In this document: positions 1-8,523 of the stretch, piece after piece
Layout of the letters: every line of letters starts with the position of its first letter
Numbering within the stretch: position 1 is the stretch's first letter
Assembly (NCBI GenBank): GCA_944323245.1
Contig: CALURT010000012.1
Coordinates: 1-64,000, forward strand
DNA length: 64,000 nucleotides
Origin: an uncultured Bacteroidales bacterium
Lineage (GTDB): Bacteria; Bacteroidota; Bacteroidia; Bacteroidales; UBA932
Direction: 5' to 3'
Made by a program: the position numbers and the translations under genes
The notes under the pieces: generated by a model
Database searches by the model: none
Told to the model about the DNA's origin: nothing
What the model saw: the letters and a program-made list of their open reading frames with translations, nothing else

Positions 1-671
1 CCGGCATCAGGATATTTTTTCTGATACTCTTCTGTCAGATCCTTATAAAGCCAGAGTCGGAAAGAATGCGGTATCGGATAGTCAGCCTTTAAACTCGCCG
101 AGGGAGCGAAAAATATGTCAAACTGCATCAGGCTGTTGTCGTCATCTCCCAACTCCATAAATTCGAGCCGGCCGTAACCTCTTATGCTGCCGGGATCATC
201 CGGAGGGAATATCCTGTATATCTCCGGCATTTCATCGGCACTCATTGATACGCGCTTCAGCTGTCCCCATTTTCCAACATTGCCATCCCTATCAAGAAGA
301 AACCATTTGTCCAGGCCGGCAATACAGCATCTGCCACCGTTGAAGGAGAATGCCGGGTCACTTTCTATGTCATCCTCTACTGCCGCCGGATCCTCTGCTT
401 CCACTTTATATGCAAAATCATCCAAATCAGCACAATGCTGTTCAAAAAAACACTCCGGAATGAAGTTGTCCGGAACATTCTCCGACGCCTTCGCCTCCTT
501 AGAGATTTCTTCCAGAAGGGCATATTCCGTCCATGCCGGCTCGCCCATACTGTAATCCAAATAATCCGTAACCTGTCTGCCGCCTTCCGGTTCGCCGTTG
601 ATATTGCAGTTTACTATAATTGCAGTTGTCAGACTTACTGAAATCGTCCTTATAATACTTCGCAGTCTCAT
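1..671 (-). CDS. Partial putative secreted/lipoprotein of unknown function
   Basis: An uninterrupted reading frame of 223 codons starts at ATG 669-671 and runs off the left edge, so the C-terminus is missing. The N-terminus (MRLRSIIRTISVSLTTAIIVNC) has positive charges, a hydrophobic core and a Cys at residue 22. This resembles a lipoprotein signal, although Asn before the Cys is unusual. The rest is acidic and contains several Cys residues and a phrase like GGRCCIAGLDKWFLLDRDGNVGKW near the middle. I do not recognise a family. A candidate promoter with a homopolymeric C tract in its spacer lies just upstream. Codon use looks native. The frame is inferred as real because it is long, open and signal-bearing while the opposite strand holds only short frames. 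Confidence 0.6.
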   Translation of the reverse strand, partial: MRLRSIIRTISVSLTTAIIVNCNINGEPEGGRQVTDYLDYSMGEPAWTEYALLEEISKEAKASENVPDNFIPECFFEQHCADLDDFAYKVEAEDPAAVEDDIESDPAFSFNGGRCCIAGLDKWFLLDRDGNVGKWGQLKRVSMSADEMPEIYRIFPPDDPGSIRGYGRLEFMELGDDDNSLMQFDIFFAPSASLKADYPIPHSFRLWLYKDLTEEYQKKYPDA

Positions 672-703
672 ATTGTCTGCCTTTACCGATTACATATTAC
701 CCG

Positions 704-737
704 CAATTATACGAATTTTTCTTCGGGGGGGGGCAAA
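704..737 (-). promoter_or_regulatory. Candidate promoter with a C9 tract in the spacer
   Basis: On the reverse strand a TTTG (734-737) is followed by nine C residues (725-733 as G on the plus strand), then 13 bases, then TATAATTG (704-711). The last box is one mismatch from the Bacteroidota -7 box TAnnTTTG. The spacer is 22 bases, longer than the usual 19-20. The start codon of the partial leftward gene is about 33 bases downstream. Whether this is a working promoter is inference. Confidence 0.35.
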
Positions 738-773
738 TTTTTCCGGATTTTCACCGGAATTTTTGTCATTCTC

Positions 774-1110
774 CATAATTTAACGTGAGTTCGATGAAAT
801 TCAATTTATTGAAAATCATCGAACTACCTTTGAGGAGCAGGACGGGTGTCCTGCGATGTCGTGAGCGGTTTACGAGAATGTCCGGTGGACATTCGAGAGT
901 GAACAGCCGGCGAGGGGGCGAATGGGGGTGGTGCCCCTTGAAAAGTCGAGAGCGGTTTATGAGAATGTCCGGTGGACATTCGAAAGCGAGCAGGGTCGCC
1001 ACAGCGACTGGGGATTAAAACAAATGGATTTCGAAGAAATCCTTAACGACTGTTCGACGAATTTCCTGGTGCTGAACAATATAAATTCGTCGAACTGACG
1101 TTAATTTATG
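774..1110. repeat. 337-bp palindrome-rich element with 25-bp terminal inverted repeats (MITE-like)
   Basis: The ends 774-798 and 1086-1110 are inverted copies of each other with 3 mismatches in 25. Just inside each end is a perfect hairpin: AGTTCGATGA pairing with TCATCGAACT (10-bp stem) on the left, and GTTCGACGAATTT pairing with AAATTCGTCGAAC (13-bp stem) on the right. The middle has two near-identical ~37-bp copies, 87 bp apart, each holding the palindrome GAATGTCCGGTGGACATTC. No convincing protein is encoded. Open frames across it merely translate the repeats. It fills most of the gap between the left-edge gene and the glycosyltransferase. It could be a non-autonomous mobile element or a structured intergenic repeat. 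Confidence 0.6.
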
Positions 1111-1134
1111 TAATTTCGGAATTCAATTCCATTT

Positions 1135-1205
1135 TTGCATAAACCGCTCCCGGCTTGCCAAGGGGCTGCCGCAATAGCGACTGAGGTTCAAGGCAAGGAG
1201 AGTCG
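1135..1205. repeat. Hairpin-rich, degenerate inverted partial copy of the adjacent element
   Basis: Read on the minus strand this stretch contains GAGCGGTTTATG and CAGTCGCT followed by a GCG. Both strings are also present in the element immediately to the left, the first on the plus strand and the second on the minus strand. Small stems are visible (CTTGCC with GGCAAG; GAGAG with CTCTC). It lies directly after the stop codon of the leftward glycosyltransferase and could also help terminate its transcript. No clean U-tract is seen. Confidence 0.3.
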
Positions 1206-1209
1206 CTCT

Positions 1210-1983
1210 CTAACGATTTCCCTTGTCCTGCTCCGACCAGTGCGTGACGGTCTTGAGGTGCGACAGGTAATAGGATTCCTCTTCCGTAGGATGAGCGCTG
1301 TCCGCATACCACGGGAGATGACGGACACAATACGGAGGAGCTGTCCTGAAATAACATTTCTTGAAATCACGGAGGGCGATGAAATGCCCCTTGAAATACG
1401 GTTTGTACACGGCGAAAGTCGTATCTATCGGAGCCCTGTACACGTCCGGAGCCACCTTCCGTTTCCAGAACTGGCTCTCCCATCCGATCACCTTTTCCTT
1501 ATGCTCATAGCAATCGGGAATATCGTCGATTTTCAGGGAAAACCCGGCTTTCAACGCTGTGGGATGTTTTTTCAGCAGCCTGATGAACTTCTCCATGAAA
1601 TCGTCCGGACAATCCTCGAAAATCTCAAGGTCCGAATCAGTATATGCGAAGTACGAATCGGTGAACATTCTGTACAGGCCAGTTTCCCACACGGCAAGAT
1701 GACCGACATTGCGATGCAGCATGTAGACCGGATAAGGACACGAGGCATAATACTCGAGAAGCGGAGGATATGACGACGCGTTGTCGATGATATGGATATT
1801 GCGGTATCCCCTTGACTCAAGCCCGGCTATAAGACGCTTCAGCGAATCAAGCCTGTTGAAATTGTTTATCACTATGGGCACATCCTTGAAAGGCAACCTG
1901 CGGACTCCGCAGAAAAAAGCCCGCAAGCCCGGCACCAACCATGCCCTCAACCTGTCATACCTGTTGTAAAGAAAGCGTTTCAT
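1210..1983 (-). CDS. Glycosyltransferase, GT-A fold (GT2-like)
   Basis: This 257-aa protein probably transfers a sugar during assembly of a surface polysaccharide at the cytoplasmic membrane. A nucleotide-binding strand (PIVINNFNRLDSLKRLI, about residues 37-52) is followed by IIDNAS and the acid motif TDSD at about 115-118, the expected DXD-type metal site. A C-terminal region rich in Trp and His is also present. The chosen start overlaps the stop of the upstream glycosyltransferase as ATGA, which suggests translational coupling. An in-frame ATG 51 bases earlier is less likely. Donor and acceptor sugars cannot be told from the sequence. Confidence 0.8.
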   Translation of the reverse strand: MKRFLYNRYDRLRAWLVPGLRAFFCGVRRLPFKDVPIVINNFNRLDSLKRLIAGLESRGYRNIHIIDNASSYPPLLEYYASCPYPVYMLHRNVGHLAVWETGLYRMFTDSYFAYTDSDLEIFEDCPDDFMEKFIRLLKKHPTALKAGFSLKIDDIPDCYEHKEKVIGWESQFWKRKVAPDVYRAPIDTTFAVYKPYFKGHFIALRDFKKCYFRTAPPYCVRHLPWYADSAHPTEEESYYLSHLKTVTHWSEQDKGNR

Positions 1984-3137
1984 CGTAAAAGTTCCCTCCA
2001 TTTTCCGCAGATGACCTGCAATTCGTTCCCGCAAGATTTCAAATATGCTTCACGGGACAATGCCCTCAACCTTTTTTCGTCGGACAAAAGCCCGTCTATG
2101 GATTCAGCCAACGCCTGAACACTCCTCTGCGGGACAATCACGCCGCATCTGCCGTCATCCACTATGGAATCCACACCTGAACTTATCGGGAACACCACAG
2201 GTACTGCCCCGTAACGCTGCGCCTCGATAAGAACCATCGGATAGCCCTCGTACTTGGAAACGAGGACTATGATTTTCGCCTTTGAATAATAGCGTTCCGG
2301 ATCCGTAACATAACCTGTAAATTCTACATTCCCAATATTTTTCTTCTTCGCATAAGCAGAAAGCGACGGTAGCAGAGGTCCGTCTCCTATCATGGTCAGA
2401 CGCCCTCTTTTACAGAGTTTCCAGGCATCGAGGATCACGGCAGGATTCTTTTCATAGGACATGCGCCCGACAAAGAGCACGGAATCGTCCTTCCCGTCAA
2501 AATCAGGTGCGGGAAGATCCGAGTACATGGCTGACAGAGGATTCGGTATCGCTACAATCTTTCCCTTGGAATTGTCCGTTCCATAAAGGCTGCAGAATTC
2601 ACCGATGTATTTTTCACAGAGGAGCACCACCTTGTCCCCTTCTTCCAAGGCCTTGATACAGCCTTCCCTGTACCTGCGGACATACCTGTTGTACCCCCGG
2701 TTCATTCCGAGAAAATACAAGAGTTTCCGTTCCGCCTTTTTCAATGGTCCGGCCTTCCGGATATGGTCCTGGCACCAGTAATCATTGACCTCATACCCAG
2801 GCATCCCGTGCAGGACCGATATTATCTTCACGCTCCTGTCCCTTTCCTTATTGAATACAATTCCTGTAAAAAACGGATATATCCCCTGGTTTATCACATG
2901 GGTAATATGACGGGAGGCAATTATCCCGTTGTATCGGGCTATGTTGTCCTCCTCGACACGGTTTTCGAAATAGAATGCCTCAGTGACGCCGGCCGGCAAC
3001 GCAAAACCCTTGGATGCGCTGTACGCAAGAATGAATATTTCATTGTCCCGGCTCAAATCACCTATAATGTTCTCCGTCACGCTTTCCACGCCTCCGAGTC
3101 CGGGAAAAACATTCATTACAAACAGTATCCTTGCCAT
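1980..3137 (-). CDS. Glycosyltransferase family 4 (GT-B fold)
   Basis: This 385-aa retaining glycosyltransferase has the GT4 layout. The N-terminal acceptor domain carries a glycine turn (FPGLGGVES). The C-terminal donor domain carries VLFVGRMSYEKNP, IGDGP and the E-x7-E nucleotide-sugar motif (YEGYPMVLIEAQ). It should act on the cytoplasmic face in polysaccharide assembly. It is the first gene of a two-gene leftward unit divergent from the ABC exporter, and its stop overlaps the start of the next glycosyltransferase. Length is normal for the family. Substrate is unknown. Confidence 0.88.
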   Translation of the reverse strand: MARILFVMNVFPGLGGVESVTENIIGDLSRDNEIFILAYSASKGFALPAGVTEAFYFENRVEEDNIARYNGIIASRHITHVINQGIYPFFTGIVFNKERDRSVKIISVLHGMPGYEVNDYWCQDHIRKAGPLKKAERKLLYFLGMNRGYNRYVRRYREGCIKALEEGDKVVLLCEKYIGEFCSLYGTDNSKGKIVAIPNPLSAMYSDLPAPDFDGKDDSVLFVGRMSYEKNPAVILDAWKLCKRGRLTMIGDGPLLPSLSAYAKKKNIGNVEFTGYVTDPERYYSKAKIIVLVSKYEGYPMVLIEAQRYGAVPVVFPISSGVDSIVDDGRCGVIVPQRSVQALAESIDGLLSDEKRLRALSREAYLKSCGNELQVICGKWRELLR

Positions 3138-3207
3138 CTCCGACGATTTTCAAATGAATTGCGAATTTATGAATTTTTTACGTCCCGCCCGCAATTTCGG
3201 CGGCATA

Positions 3208-3240
3208 TTTTGAAAATTTCCCCGCAGTTTCATATCTTCG
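3208..3240 (+). promoter_or_regulatory. Promoter of the polysaccharide export/aminosugar operon
   Basis: TTTTG is followed by 20 bases and TATCTTCG, one mismatch from TAnnTTTG. It lies about 37 bases upstream of the ABC exporter start codon, and close gene spacing suggests that it serves the whole forward run. Confidence 0.55.
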
Positions 3241-3276
3241 CAGATATTTTTGACCCTTTGTGAAAGAATTCTCCAT

Positions 3277-5112
3277 ATGAAAGAATTTATACAGGTAATG
3301 AGGCGGTTCGTATCGCCGTACAAAAGATATTTGGTGGGAGCGGTGTTCCTGAACGTTTTTTCAGCAATATTCAACATATTCTCGTTCACGCTGATAATCC
3401 CGATCCTTCAGATACTGTTCAAGATGGACACCACCGTCTACACCTTCATCCCGTGGGACAGCACGGACGCTTCCATGAAAGACATTTTCATGAACAACGT
3501 CTACTACTATATAACCTTGATGATCGACAAGTTCGGAGGCTCCATAACACTTCTGTTTCTCGGCCTGTTCCTCGGCCTGATGACTGCCTTGAAGACATCA
3601 TGCTATTTCGGCTCGTCCGCTGTCATGATACCGTTGAGGACAGGCATTGTAAGGGACATCAGGGTGACCGTCTACAATAAAATGATGAGCCTGCCGCTCG
3701 GTTTCTTTTCACAGGAACGCAAGGGTGACATCATAGCGAGGATGAGCGGGGATGTCGGAGAAGTGGAAAATTCCATCACGAGCTCCCTTGACATGCTCAT
3801 CAAGAATCCTATTCTCATACTTTTCTATTTCACGACCCTCGTGGTGACGAGCTGGCAGCTGACTCTGTTTACCATAGCCGTGGTGCCGCTGATGGCATGG
3901 GGAATGAGCGCCATAGGCAAGAAACTGAAAAGGGAATCCCTTGAAGCACAAGCCAAATGGAGTGACACCATGTCCCAGTTGGACGAGACTCTCGGAGGAC
4001 TGAGAATCATCAAGGCATTCATAGCCGAAGACAGGATGAAGGACAGGTTCAGGTCCACGAGCGACGAATTGAGGAAAGCATCCGGAAAAGTCGCCACAAG
4101 ACAGGCCCTCGCCCATCCCGTGAGCGAATTTCTCGGCACCATCATGATAATGTTCGTGCTCTGGTTCGGAGGTACGCTGATCCTGAGCGAGGCCTCCCCT
4201 ATCGATGCTCCGACCTTCATATTCTACATGGTCATCCTGTACAGCGTGCTCAACCCGCTGAAAGAGTTCGCAAAGGCAGGATACAACATTCCGAAAGGAC
4301 TTGCCTCCATGGAAAGGGTGGACAAGATCCTCAAGGCCGAGAACAACATCAAGGAAAAACCCGACGCCGAAACCATAAAGTCCTTCGATGACAAAATCGA
4401 ATTCAGACACGTATGCTTCTCCTACGAAGCCGGGAAGGAAATCCTGACCGACATCAACATCACTGTACCGAAAGGAAAGACAGTGGCCCTCGTCGGACAG
4501 TCAGGCTCGGGAAAATCAACCCTCGTGGACCTCGTACCGCGCTACCATGACGTGACATCCGGAGAAGTACTCATCGACGGGAAGAACATAAAGGACCTTA
4601 AAATCAAAAGCCTGCGTGCCCTCATAGGGAACGTCAACCAGGAAGCTATCCTGTTCAACGACACCATATTCAACAATATCGCCTTCGGTGTGGAAAACGC
4701 CACCATGGAGCAGGTTGTGGCTGCCGCAAAAATCGCCAACGCCCATGATTTCATCATGGAAAAGGAGGACGGCTACAATACCAATATCGGAGACCGTGGA
4801 GGCAAACTTTCAGGCGGACAGAGGCAGAGGATAAGCATTGCAAGGGCCATCCTGAAAAACCCTCCTATCCTCATCCTTGACGAAGCCACGTCAGCCCTTG
4901 ATACCGAATCCGAAAGATTAGTGCAGGAAGCCCTTGACCGCCTTACCACTTCGAGGACCACGATTGCCATCGCCCACAGGCTTTCCACCATCAAGAATGC
5001 GGACGAAATCTGCGTGATGCACGAAGGAAAAATCGTGGAGAGAGGGACGCATGAAAGCCTGATAAGACTCAACGGTTACTATAAACGCCTGAACGACATG
5101 CAGGCCCTGTAA
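3277..5112 (+). CDS. ABC exporter, MsbA-type (fused membrane and ATPase domains)
   Basis: This 611-aa half-transporter should flip or export a lipid-linked glycan or lipid across the inner membrane as a homodimer. Six membrane segments occupy roughly the first 330 residues. The ATPase domain has Walker A GQSGSGKST (near 406), the ABC signature LSGGQRQR (near 510), Walker B ILILDEATSALD (near 530) and the H-loop IAHRLST (near 566). Its place at the head of an aminosugar/glycosyltransferase operon suggests a polysaccharide or lipid-linked oligosaccharide as substrate. A general lipid A flippase role is equally possible from sequence alone. The start at MKEFIQV is preferred over an ATG nine codons earlier because the promoter lies close by. 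Confidence 0.88.
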   Translation: MKEFIQVMRRFVSPYKRYLVGAVFLNVFSAIFNIFSFTLIIPILQILFKMDTTVYTFIPWDSTDASMKDIFMNNVYYYITLMIDKFGGSITLLFLGLFLGLMTALKTSCYFGSSAVMIPLRTGIVRDIRVTVYNKMMSLPLGFFSQERKGDIIARMSGDVGEVENSITSSLDMLIKNPILILFYFTTLVVTSWQLTLFTIAVVPLMAWGMSAIGKKLKRESLEAQAKWSDTMSQLDETLGGLRIIKAFIAEDRMKDRFRSTSDELRKASGKVATRQALAHPVSEFLGTIMIMFVLWFGGTLILSEASPIDAPTFIFYMVILYSVLNPLKEFAKAGYNIPKGLASMERVDKILKAENNIKEKPDAETIKSFDDKIEFRHVCFSYEAGKEILTDINITVPKGKTVALVGQSGSGKSTLVDLVPRYHDVTSGEVLIDGKNIKDLKIKSLRALIGNVNQEAILFNDTIFNNIAFGVENATMEQVVAAAKIANAHDFIMEKEDGYNTNIGDRGGKLSGGQRQRISIARAILKNPPILILDEATSALDTESERLVQEALDRLTTSRTTIAIAHRLSTIKNADEICVMHEGKIVERGTHESLIRLNGYYKRLNDMQAL

Positions 5113-5119
5113 AACAGCC

Positions 5120-5539
5120 ATGAACGGACACAGAATAATAAATCTCAGGAAAATAGCAGACAAACGGGGCAATCTCTCCTTCATAGAGGAGAATTCGGAG
5201 GAAATGCCTTTCGACATCAGGCGTGTCTACTGGATCTACGATGTCCCCGGAGGAGAAAAAAGAGGGGGACACGCCTTTAAGGAAAACGAGGAGCTGATAG
5301 TATCCCTTTCCGGAAGTTTCGACGTCATCCTCGACGACGGCAGGGAAAAATACAGATACTCGTTGAGCCGCTCGTATTACGGACTCTATGTTCCCAAGGG
5401 ACTTTGGCGGGAAATGGACAATTTTTCCACGAATTCCGTCTGCATGATCCTGTCTTCCGTCGATTATGACCCTTCAGATTATATCAGAGACTATGAAGAA
5501 TTCCTACAATATATCGGGAACCGACAGCACTGTCTATGA
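5120..5539 (+). CDS. WxcM/FdtA-like sugar 3,4-ketoisomerase, first copy (atypical active site)
   Basis: This 139-aa single-domain cupin belongs to the family that converts dTDP-4-keto-6-deoxyglucose to the 3-keto sugar for 3-amino-3,6-dideoxyhexose synthesis. The hallmark order is visible: RGNLSFIE, RRVYWIYDVPGG, RGGHA, SGSFDVILDDG and [10 protein letters not shown]. The family motif HAHK reads HAFK here (His51 kept, second His replaced by Phe53), and the usual Gln downstream is Glu. This copy may therefore be inactive or altered in specificity. It starts 7 bases after the exporter stop and overlaps the second copy by 47 bases. Confidence 0.85.
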   Translation: MNGHRIINLRKIADKRGNLSFIEENSEEMPFDIRRVYWIYDVPGGEKRGGHAFKENEELIVSLSGSFDVILDDGREKYRYSLSRSYYGLYVPKGLWREMDNFSTNSVCMILSSVDYDPSDYIRDYEEFLQYIGNRQHCL

Positions 5540-5951
5540 CTGTTCTCTCATAGAAATGCCCAAGCATCATCATGAAAGGGGCAATCTCACCGTCGTGAAC
5601 ACGGAGCAGACTGTCCCGTTCGATGTCAAGAGGGTGTATTACCTTTACGACATTCCGGGAGGTGAAAGCCGCGGAGGCCATGCCCACAAGGCTCTGTGGC
5701 AACTCATCGTGGCTGTCAGCGGAAGTTTTTCGGTAACATTGGACGACGGCCACATCAAGCGGACATTCCTCCTCAACCGGCCATATCTCGGCCTGCTCGT
5801 AAGGCCCGGGATATGGAGGACCCTCGACGATTTCTCGTCAGGTTCCGTCTGCCTTGTCCTCGCCTCAGAGCATTATGACGAGGACGACTATATCAGGGAT
5901 TACAATGATTTTTCAAGGTTCAAGAATGAAACGTCTGCATCAACTCTCTGA
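5493..5951 (+). CDS. WxcM/FdtA-like sugar 3,4-ketoisomerase, second copy (intact HAH motif)
   Basis: This 152-aa cupin is a paralogue of the preceding gene and keeps the complete motif [11 protein letters not shown] (His63, His65) plus [12 protein letters not shown] and [11 protein letters not shown]. In known pathways (FdtA/QdtA) this enzyme makes the 3-keto intermediate used by the aminotransferase encoded two genes downstream. The ATG inside the end of the first copy is preferred. An in-frame ATG nine codons earlier also exists. Whether the product has the galacto or gluco configuration cannot be read from the sequence, so no gene symbol is assigned. Confidence 0.87.
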   Translation: MKNSYNISGTDSTVYDCSLIEMPKHHHERGNLTVVNTEQTVPFDVKRVYYLYDIPGGESRGGHAHKALWQLIVAVSGSFSVTLDDGHIKRTFLLNRPYLGLLVRPGIWRTLDDFSSGSVCLVLASEHYDEDDYIRDYNDFSRFKNETSASTL

Positions 5952-6447
5952 CATACAGAGCGAAAACATAGGTGACGGGACATCCGTCTGGCAGTTCTGC
6001 GTGATCCTCCCGGGTGCAAGAATCGGCAGGAACTGCAACATCTGTGCGAACGTGTTGATAGAGAACGACGTAGAGATAGGAGACAACGTCACCGTCAAGT
6101 CCGGGGTGCAGATATGGGACGGTGTGCGCATAGAAGACAATGTGTTCATAGGCCCGAACGTGACATTTACGAACGACATCGCACCCCGTTCGAAACGTTA
6201 TCCCGAAAAATTCTGCACGACGACGGTAAGGAAAGGAGCGTCGATAGGAGCCAATTCCACGATAGTGGCAGGGCACGAAATAGGAGAATACGCCATGGTC
6301 GGGGCAGGCAGCGTCGTCACGGATGACATTCCTGCGAACACGCTCTGGTACGGCAATCCTGCACGAATGCACGGCTACGTCACCGACGAGGGCGTTATCC
6401 TCGACATGGACAGGAAAGACAAGGAAGGAAAAACACACGAGATATGA
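5926..6447 (+). CDS. Hexapeptide-repeat acyltransferase, FdtC/QdtC-like
   Basis: This 173-aa left-handed beta-helix protein shows repeated [I/V]G-x4 hexapeptides ([52 protein letters not shown]) and the C-terminal turn [12 protein letters not shown]. It probably N-acetylates the 3-amino group of a dTDP-3-amino-3,6-dideoxyhexose with acetyl-CoA as a cytoplasmic trimer. The start at MKRLHQLSD overlaps the second isomerase and fits family length. Its stop overlaps the aminotransferase start as ATGA. The substrate is inferred from the flanking isomerases and aminotransferase. Confidence 0.87.
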   Translation: MKRLHQLSDIQSENIGDGTSVWQFCVILPGARIGRNCNICANVLIENDVEIGDNVTVKSGVQIWDGVRIEDNVFIGPNVTFTNDIAPRSKRYPEKFCTTTVRKGASIGANSTIVAGHEIGEYAMVGAGSVVTDDIPANTLWYGNPARMHGYVTDEGVILDMDRKDKEGKTHEI

Positions 6448-7544
6448 TAAAATTTCTTGACATTCAGAAAATCACGGCGAAATACCACGACGAAATCCAT
6501 CAGGCCGTAGACGAGGTCGTGGATTCAGGCTGGTATCTTCAGGGAGAAGCCAACGCAAGGTTTGAAAAGGATTTTGCGGAATATATCGGCACGGACTGTT
6601 GCGTAGGATGCGCGAACGGGCTTGATGCCCTTATCTGGATATTCCGGGCCTACATCGAAGCCGGGATAATGTCTCCGGGAGACGAAGTGATTGTCCCTGC
6701 GAACACATATATTGCCTCGATTCTCGCCATTTCGGAAAACGGGTTGAAACCTGTGCTCGTAGAGCCGGACATCCGCACCTGCCAGATAGACGACAGGCTG
6801 ATAGAGGCGGCCGTCACCGAAAGGACAAAGGCCATCCTCATCGTACACCTGTACGGACAATGCGCCTATACGGAAAAGATTGGGGAAATATGCCGCAAAT
6901 ACGGTCTCAAACTCGTGGAAGACAATGCCCAGGCGCACGGATGCCTGTTCAACGGGAAAAGGACAGGCTCGCTCGGGGATGCAGCCGGACACAGCTTCTA
7001 TCCTGGAAAGAACCTCGGGGCATTCGGAGATGCAGGAGCCGTGACTACTGACGATAAGGAAATCGCCGGCATCATCAGGGCCGTGGCCAATTACGGTTCC
7101 ACGAAAAAATACATTTTCAAATACAAGGGCCGCAACAGCCGTCTTGACGAGACCAACGCAGCCGTGTTGGACGTGAAACTCCGCCATTTGGACGAGGACA
7201 ACGCAAGGAGAAAAGCCGTTGCCCGCCGATACATTGACGGCATCACAAATCCGCTTGTGTCCGTACCCCATGTCAAGGACTTCGACTCGAACGTGTTCCA
7301 TATCTTCCCAGTCATGTGTCCGCGCCGCAACGAGCTGCAGGAATATCTGGCAGACAACGGGGTGCAGACTATAATCCACTACCCCGTACCGCCGCACAAA
7401 CAGGAATGCTACAGGGAGTGGAACAGTCTTTCATTCCCTGTGACGGAAAAAATCCACAACGAGGAACTCAGCCTGCCGATAAGTCCGGTAATCACCGATG
7501 AAGAAGTCCGCGAAGTAATCAGGCTTGTCAACTCATTCAAATGA
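6444..7544 (+). CDS. DegT/DnrJ/EryC1/StrS aminotransferase, FdtB/QdtB-like
   Basis: This 366-aa PLP enzyme should aminate C3 of the dTDP-3-keto-6-deoxyhexose made by the upstream isomerase, with glutamate as usual donor. Typical features are GSWYLQG-like start ([15 protein letters not shown]), the cofactor loop [17 protein letters not shown] and the Schiff-base lysine in [23 protein letters not shown] and [11 protein letters not shown] follow near the C-terminus. The ATGA overlap with the acetyltransferase suggests one translationally coupled cassette. dTDP-glucose synthase and 4,6-dehydratase genes are not in the window and must be elsewhere. Confidence 0.9.
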   Translation: MIKFLDIQKITAKYHDEIHQAVDEVVDSGWYLQGEANARFEKDFAEYIGTDCCVGCANGLDALIWIFRAYIEAGIMSPGDEVIVPANTYIASILAISENGLKPVLVEPDIRTCQIDDRLIEAAVTERTKAILIVHLYGQCAYTEKIGEICRKYGLKLVEDNAQAHGCLFNGKRTGSLGDAAGHSFYPGKNLGAFGDAGAVTTDDKEIAGIIRAVANYGSTKKYIFKYKGRNSRLDETNAAVLDVKLRHLDEDNARRKAVARRYIDGITNPLVSVPHVKDFDSNVFHIFPVMCPRRNELQEYLADNGVQTIIHYPVPPHKQECYREWNSLSFPVTEKIHNEELSLPISPVITDEEVREVIRLVNSFK

Positions 7545-7560
7545 GAATCAGTATCTTCAA

Positions 7561-8523
7561 ATGAAAATCAGCATCATCGTCCCGTTCTACAACGCTGCGG
7601 CATTTATGAGGCCGTGCATCGGTTCCATCCTTTCGCAGACCTTTTCCGGGTTTGAACTGGTATGCGTGGATGACTGCTCCACAGACGGCACATACGGCAT
7701 TCTTGAAGAGTACGCCGCTTCCGACAGCCGCGTGAAGGTGTTCAGGACAGAGAAAAACAGCGGCTCGGCACGCAAGCCTGTCGACATCGGAATCAACGCT
7801 GCCAAAGGAGATTTCTGCTGCATAGTCGGACACGACGACGCATTGGAGGAAACATATTTGGAAAAGACGGTGAAACGCCAAAAGGAAACAGGGGCGGACA
7901 TCGTGATGGGCAGGATGGTATTTTTCGATGAAAACGGGAGGCAGGGCTCAATTCCCGACGACAGTTTCGACTTTTCCCGAATCCTTTCGGGACGACAGGC
8001 GGTGATGCTTACGGTCGGCGGCTGGAAAATCGGGGCCAACGGGGCCGTCATCGAAAGAAACCTGCTGAAAGCCCAGCGTCTCGGGTCCAAAATAGATCCT
8101 GCACTTATGAATGCGGATGAATACGACACGCGTGAACTGCTCATAAACGCCGGAAAAACCGCTTTTTGTGATGCAACATACCTTTACCGGCAGCATCCCG
8201 GGTCCGTGACCAAACAGACTGCAAGAAAATTCGAATGCCTCGAAACCGACCGGTACCTCACCGGACTCTTTCTTGACAGATTCGGCGAAGACTCGGATGA
8301 ATACAGGACAATGCTGAACGAATACGTCCGTTCGATAATCGGATATGCGAAACTGTACAAAAAGGCCGGGATGCAGGCTCAGTCAGACAAAGCCAAGGCA
8401 CTCAAGATTATCCGGGACAATTACATCTCGGCCGGCTTCCGCAAGGCAAGGAAATCAGACCTGAAACTGCGCAGGAAACTGAAATTCCTCCTTCCCTTCC
8501 CTCTTTTCATGAAATCGGTATGA
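7561..8523 (+). CDS. Glycosyltransferase family 2
   Basis: This 320-aa GT-A protein opens with the GT2 signature ISIIVPFYNAAAFMRPCIGSILSQTF, then VDDCSTDGT, NSGSARK and the metal motif GHDD, with EYDTRELL and QHPGSVT further on. It likely adds one sugar to a repeat unit on the cytoplasmic side of the membrane. The start at MKISIIVPF places the first strand at the N-terminus, as usual. An ATG 12 codons earlier lies within the end of the aminotransferase. It overlaps the next GT2 gene by four bases. Confidence 0.87.
   Translation: MKISIIVPFYNAAAFMRPCIGSILSQTFSGFELVCVDDCSTDGTYGILEEYAASDSRVKVFRTEKNSGSARKPVDIGINAAKGDFCCIVGHDDALEETYLEKTVKRQKETGADIVMGRMVFFDENGRQGSIPDDSFDFSRILSGRQAVMLTVGGWKIGANGAVIERNLLKAQRLGSKIDPALMNADEYDTRELLINAGKTAFCDATYLYRQHPGSVTKQTARKFECLETDRYLTGLFLDRFGEDSDEYRTMLNEYVRSIIGYAKLYKKAGMQAQSDKAKALKIIRDNYISAGFRKARKSDLKLRRKLKFLLPFPLFMKSV

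Noticed and set aside
785..1018. Short open frames on both strands across the palindromic element
   Set aside because: They translate the duplicated repeat unit itself and change with it; no start context or domain supports a protein.
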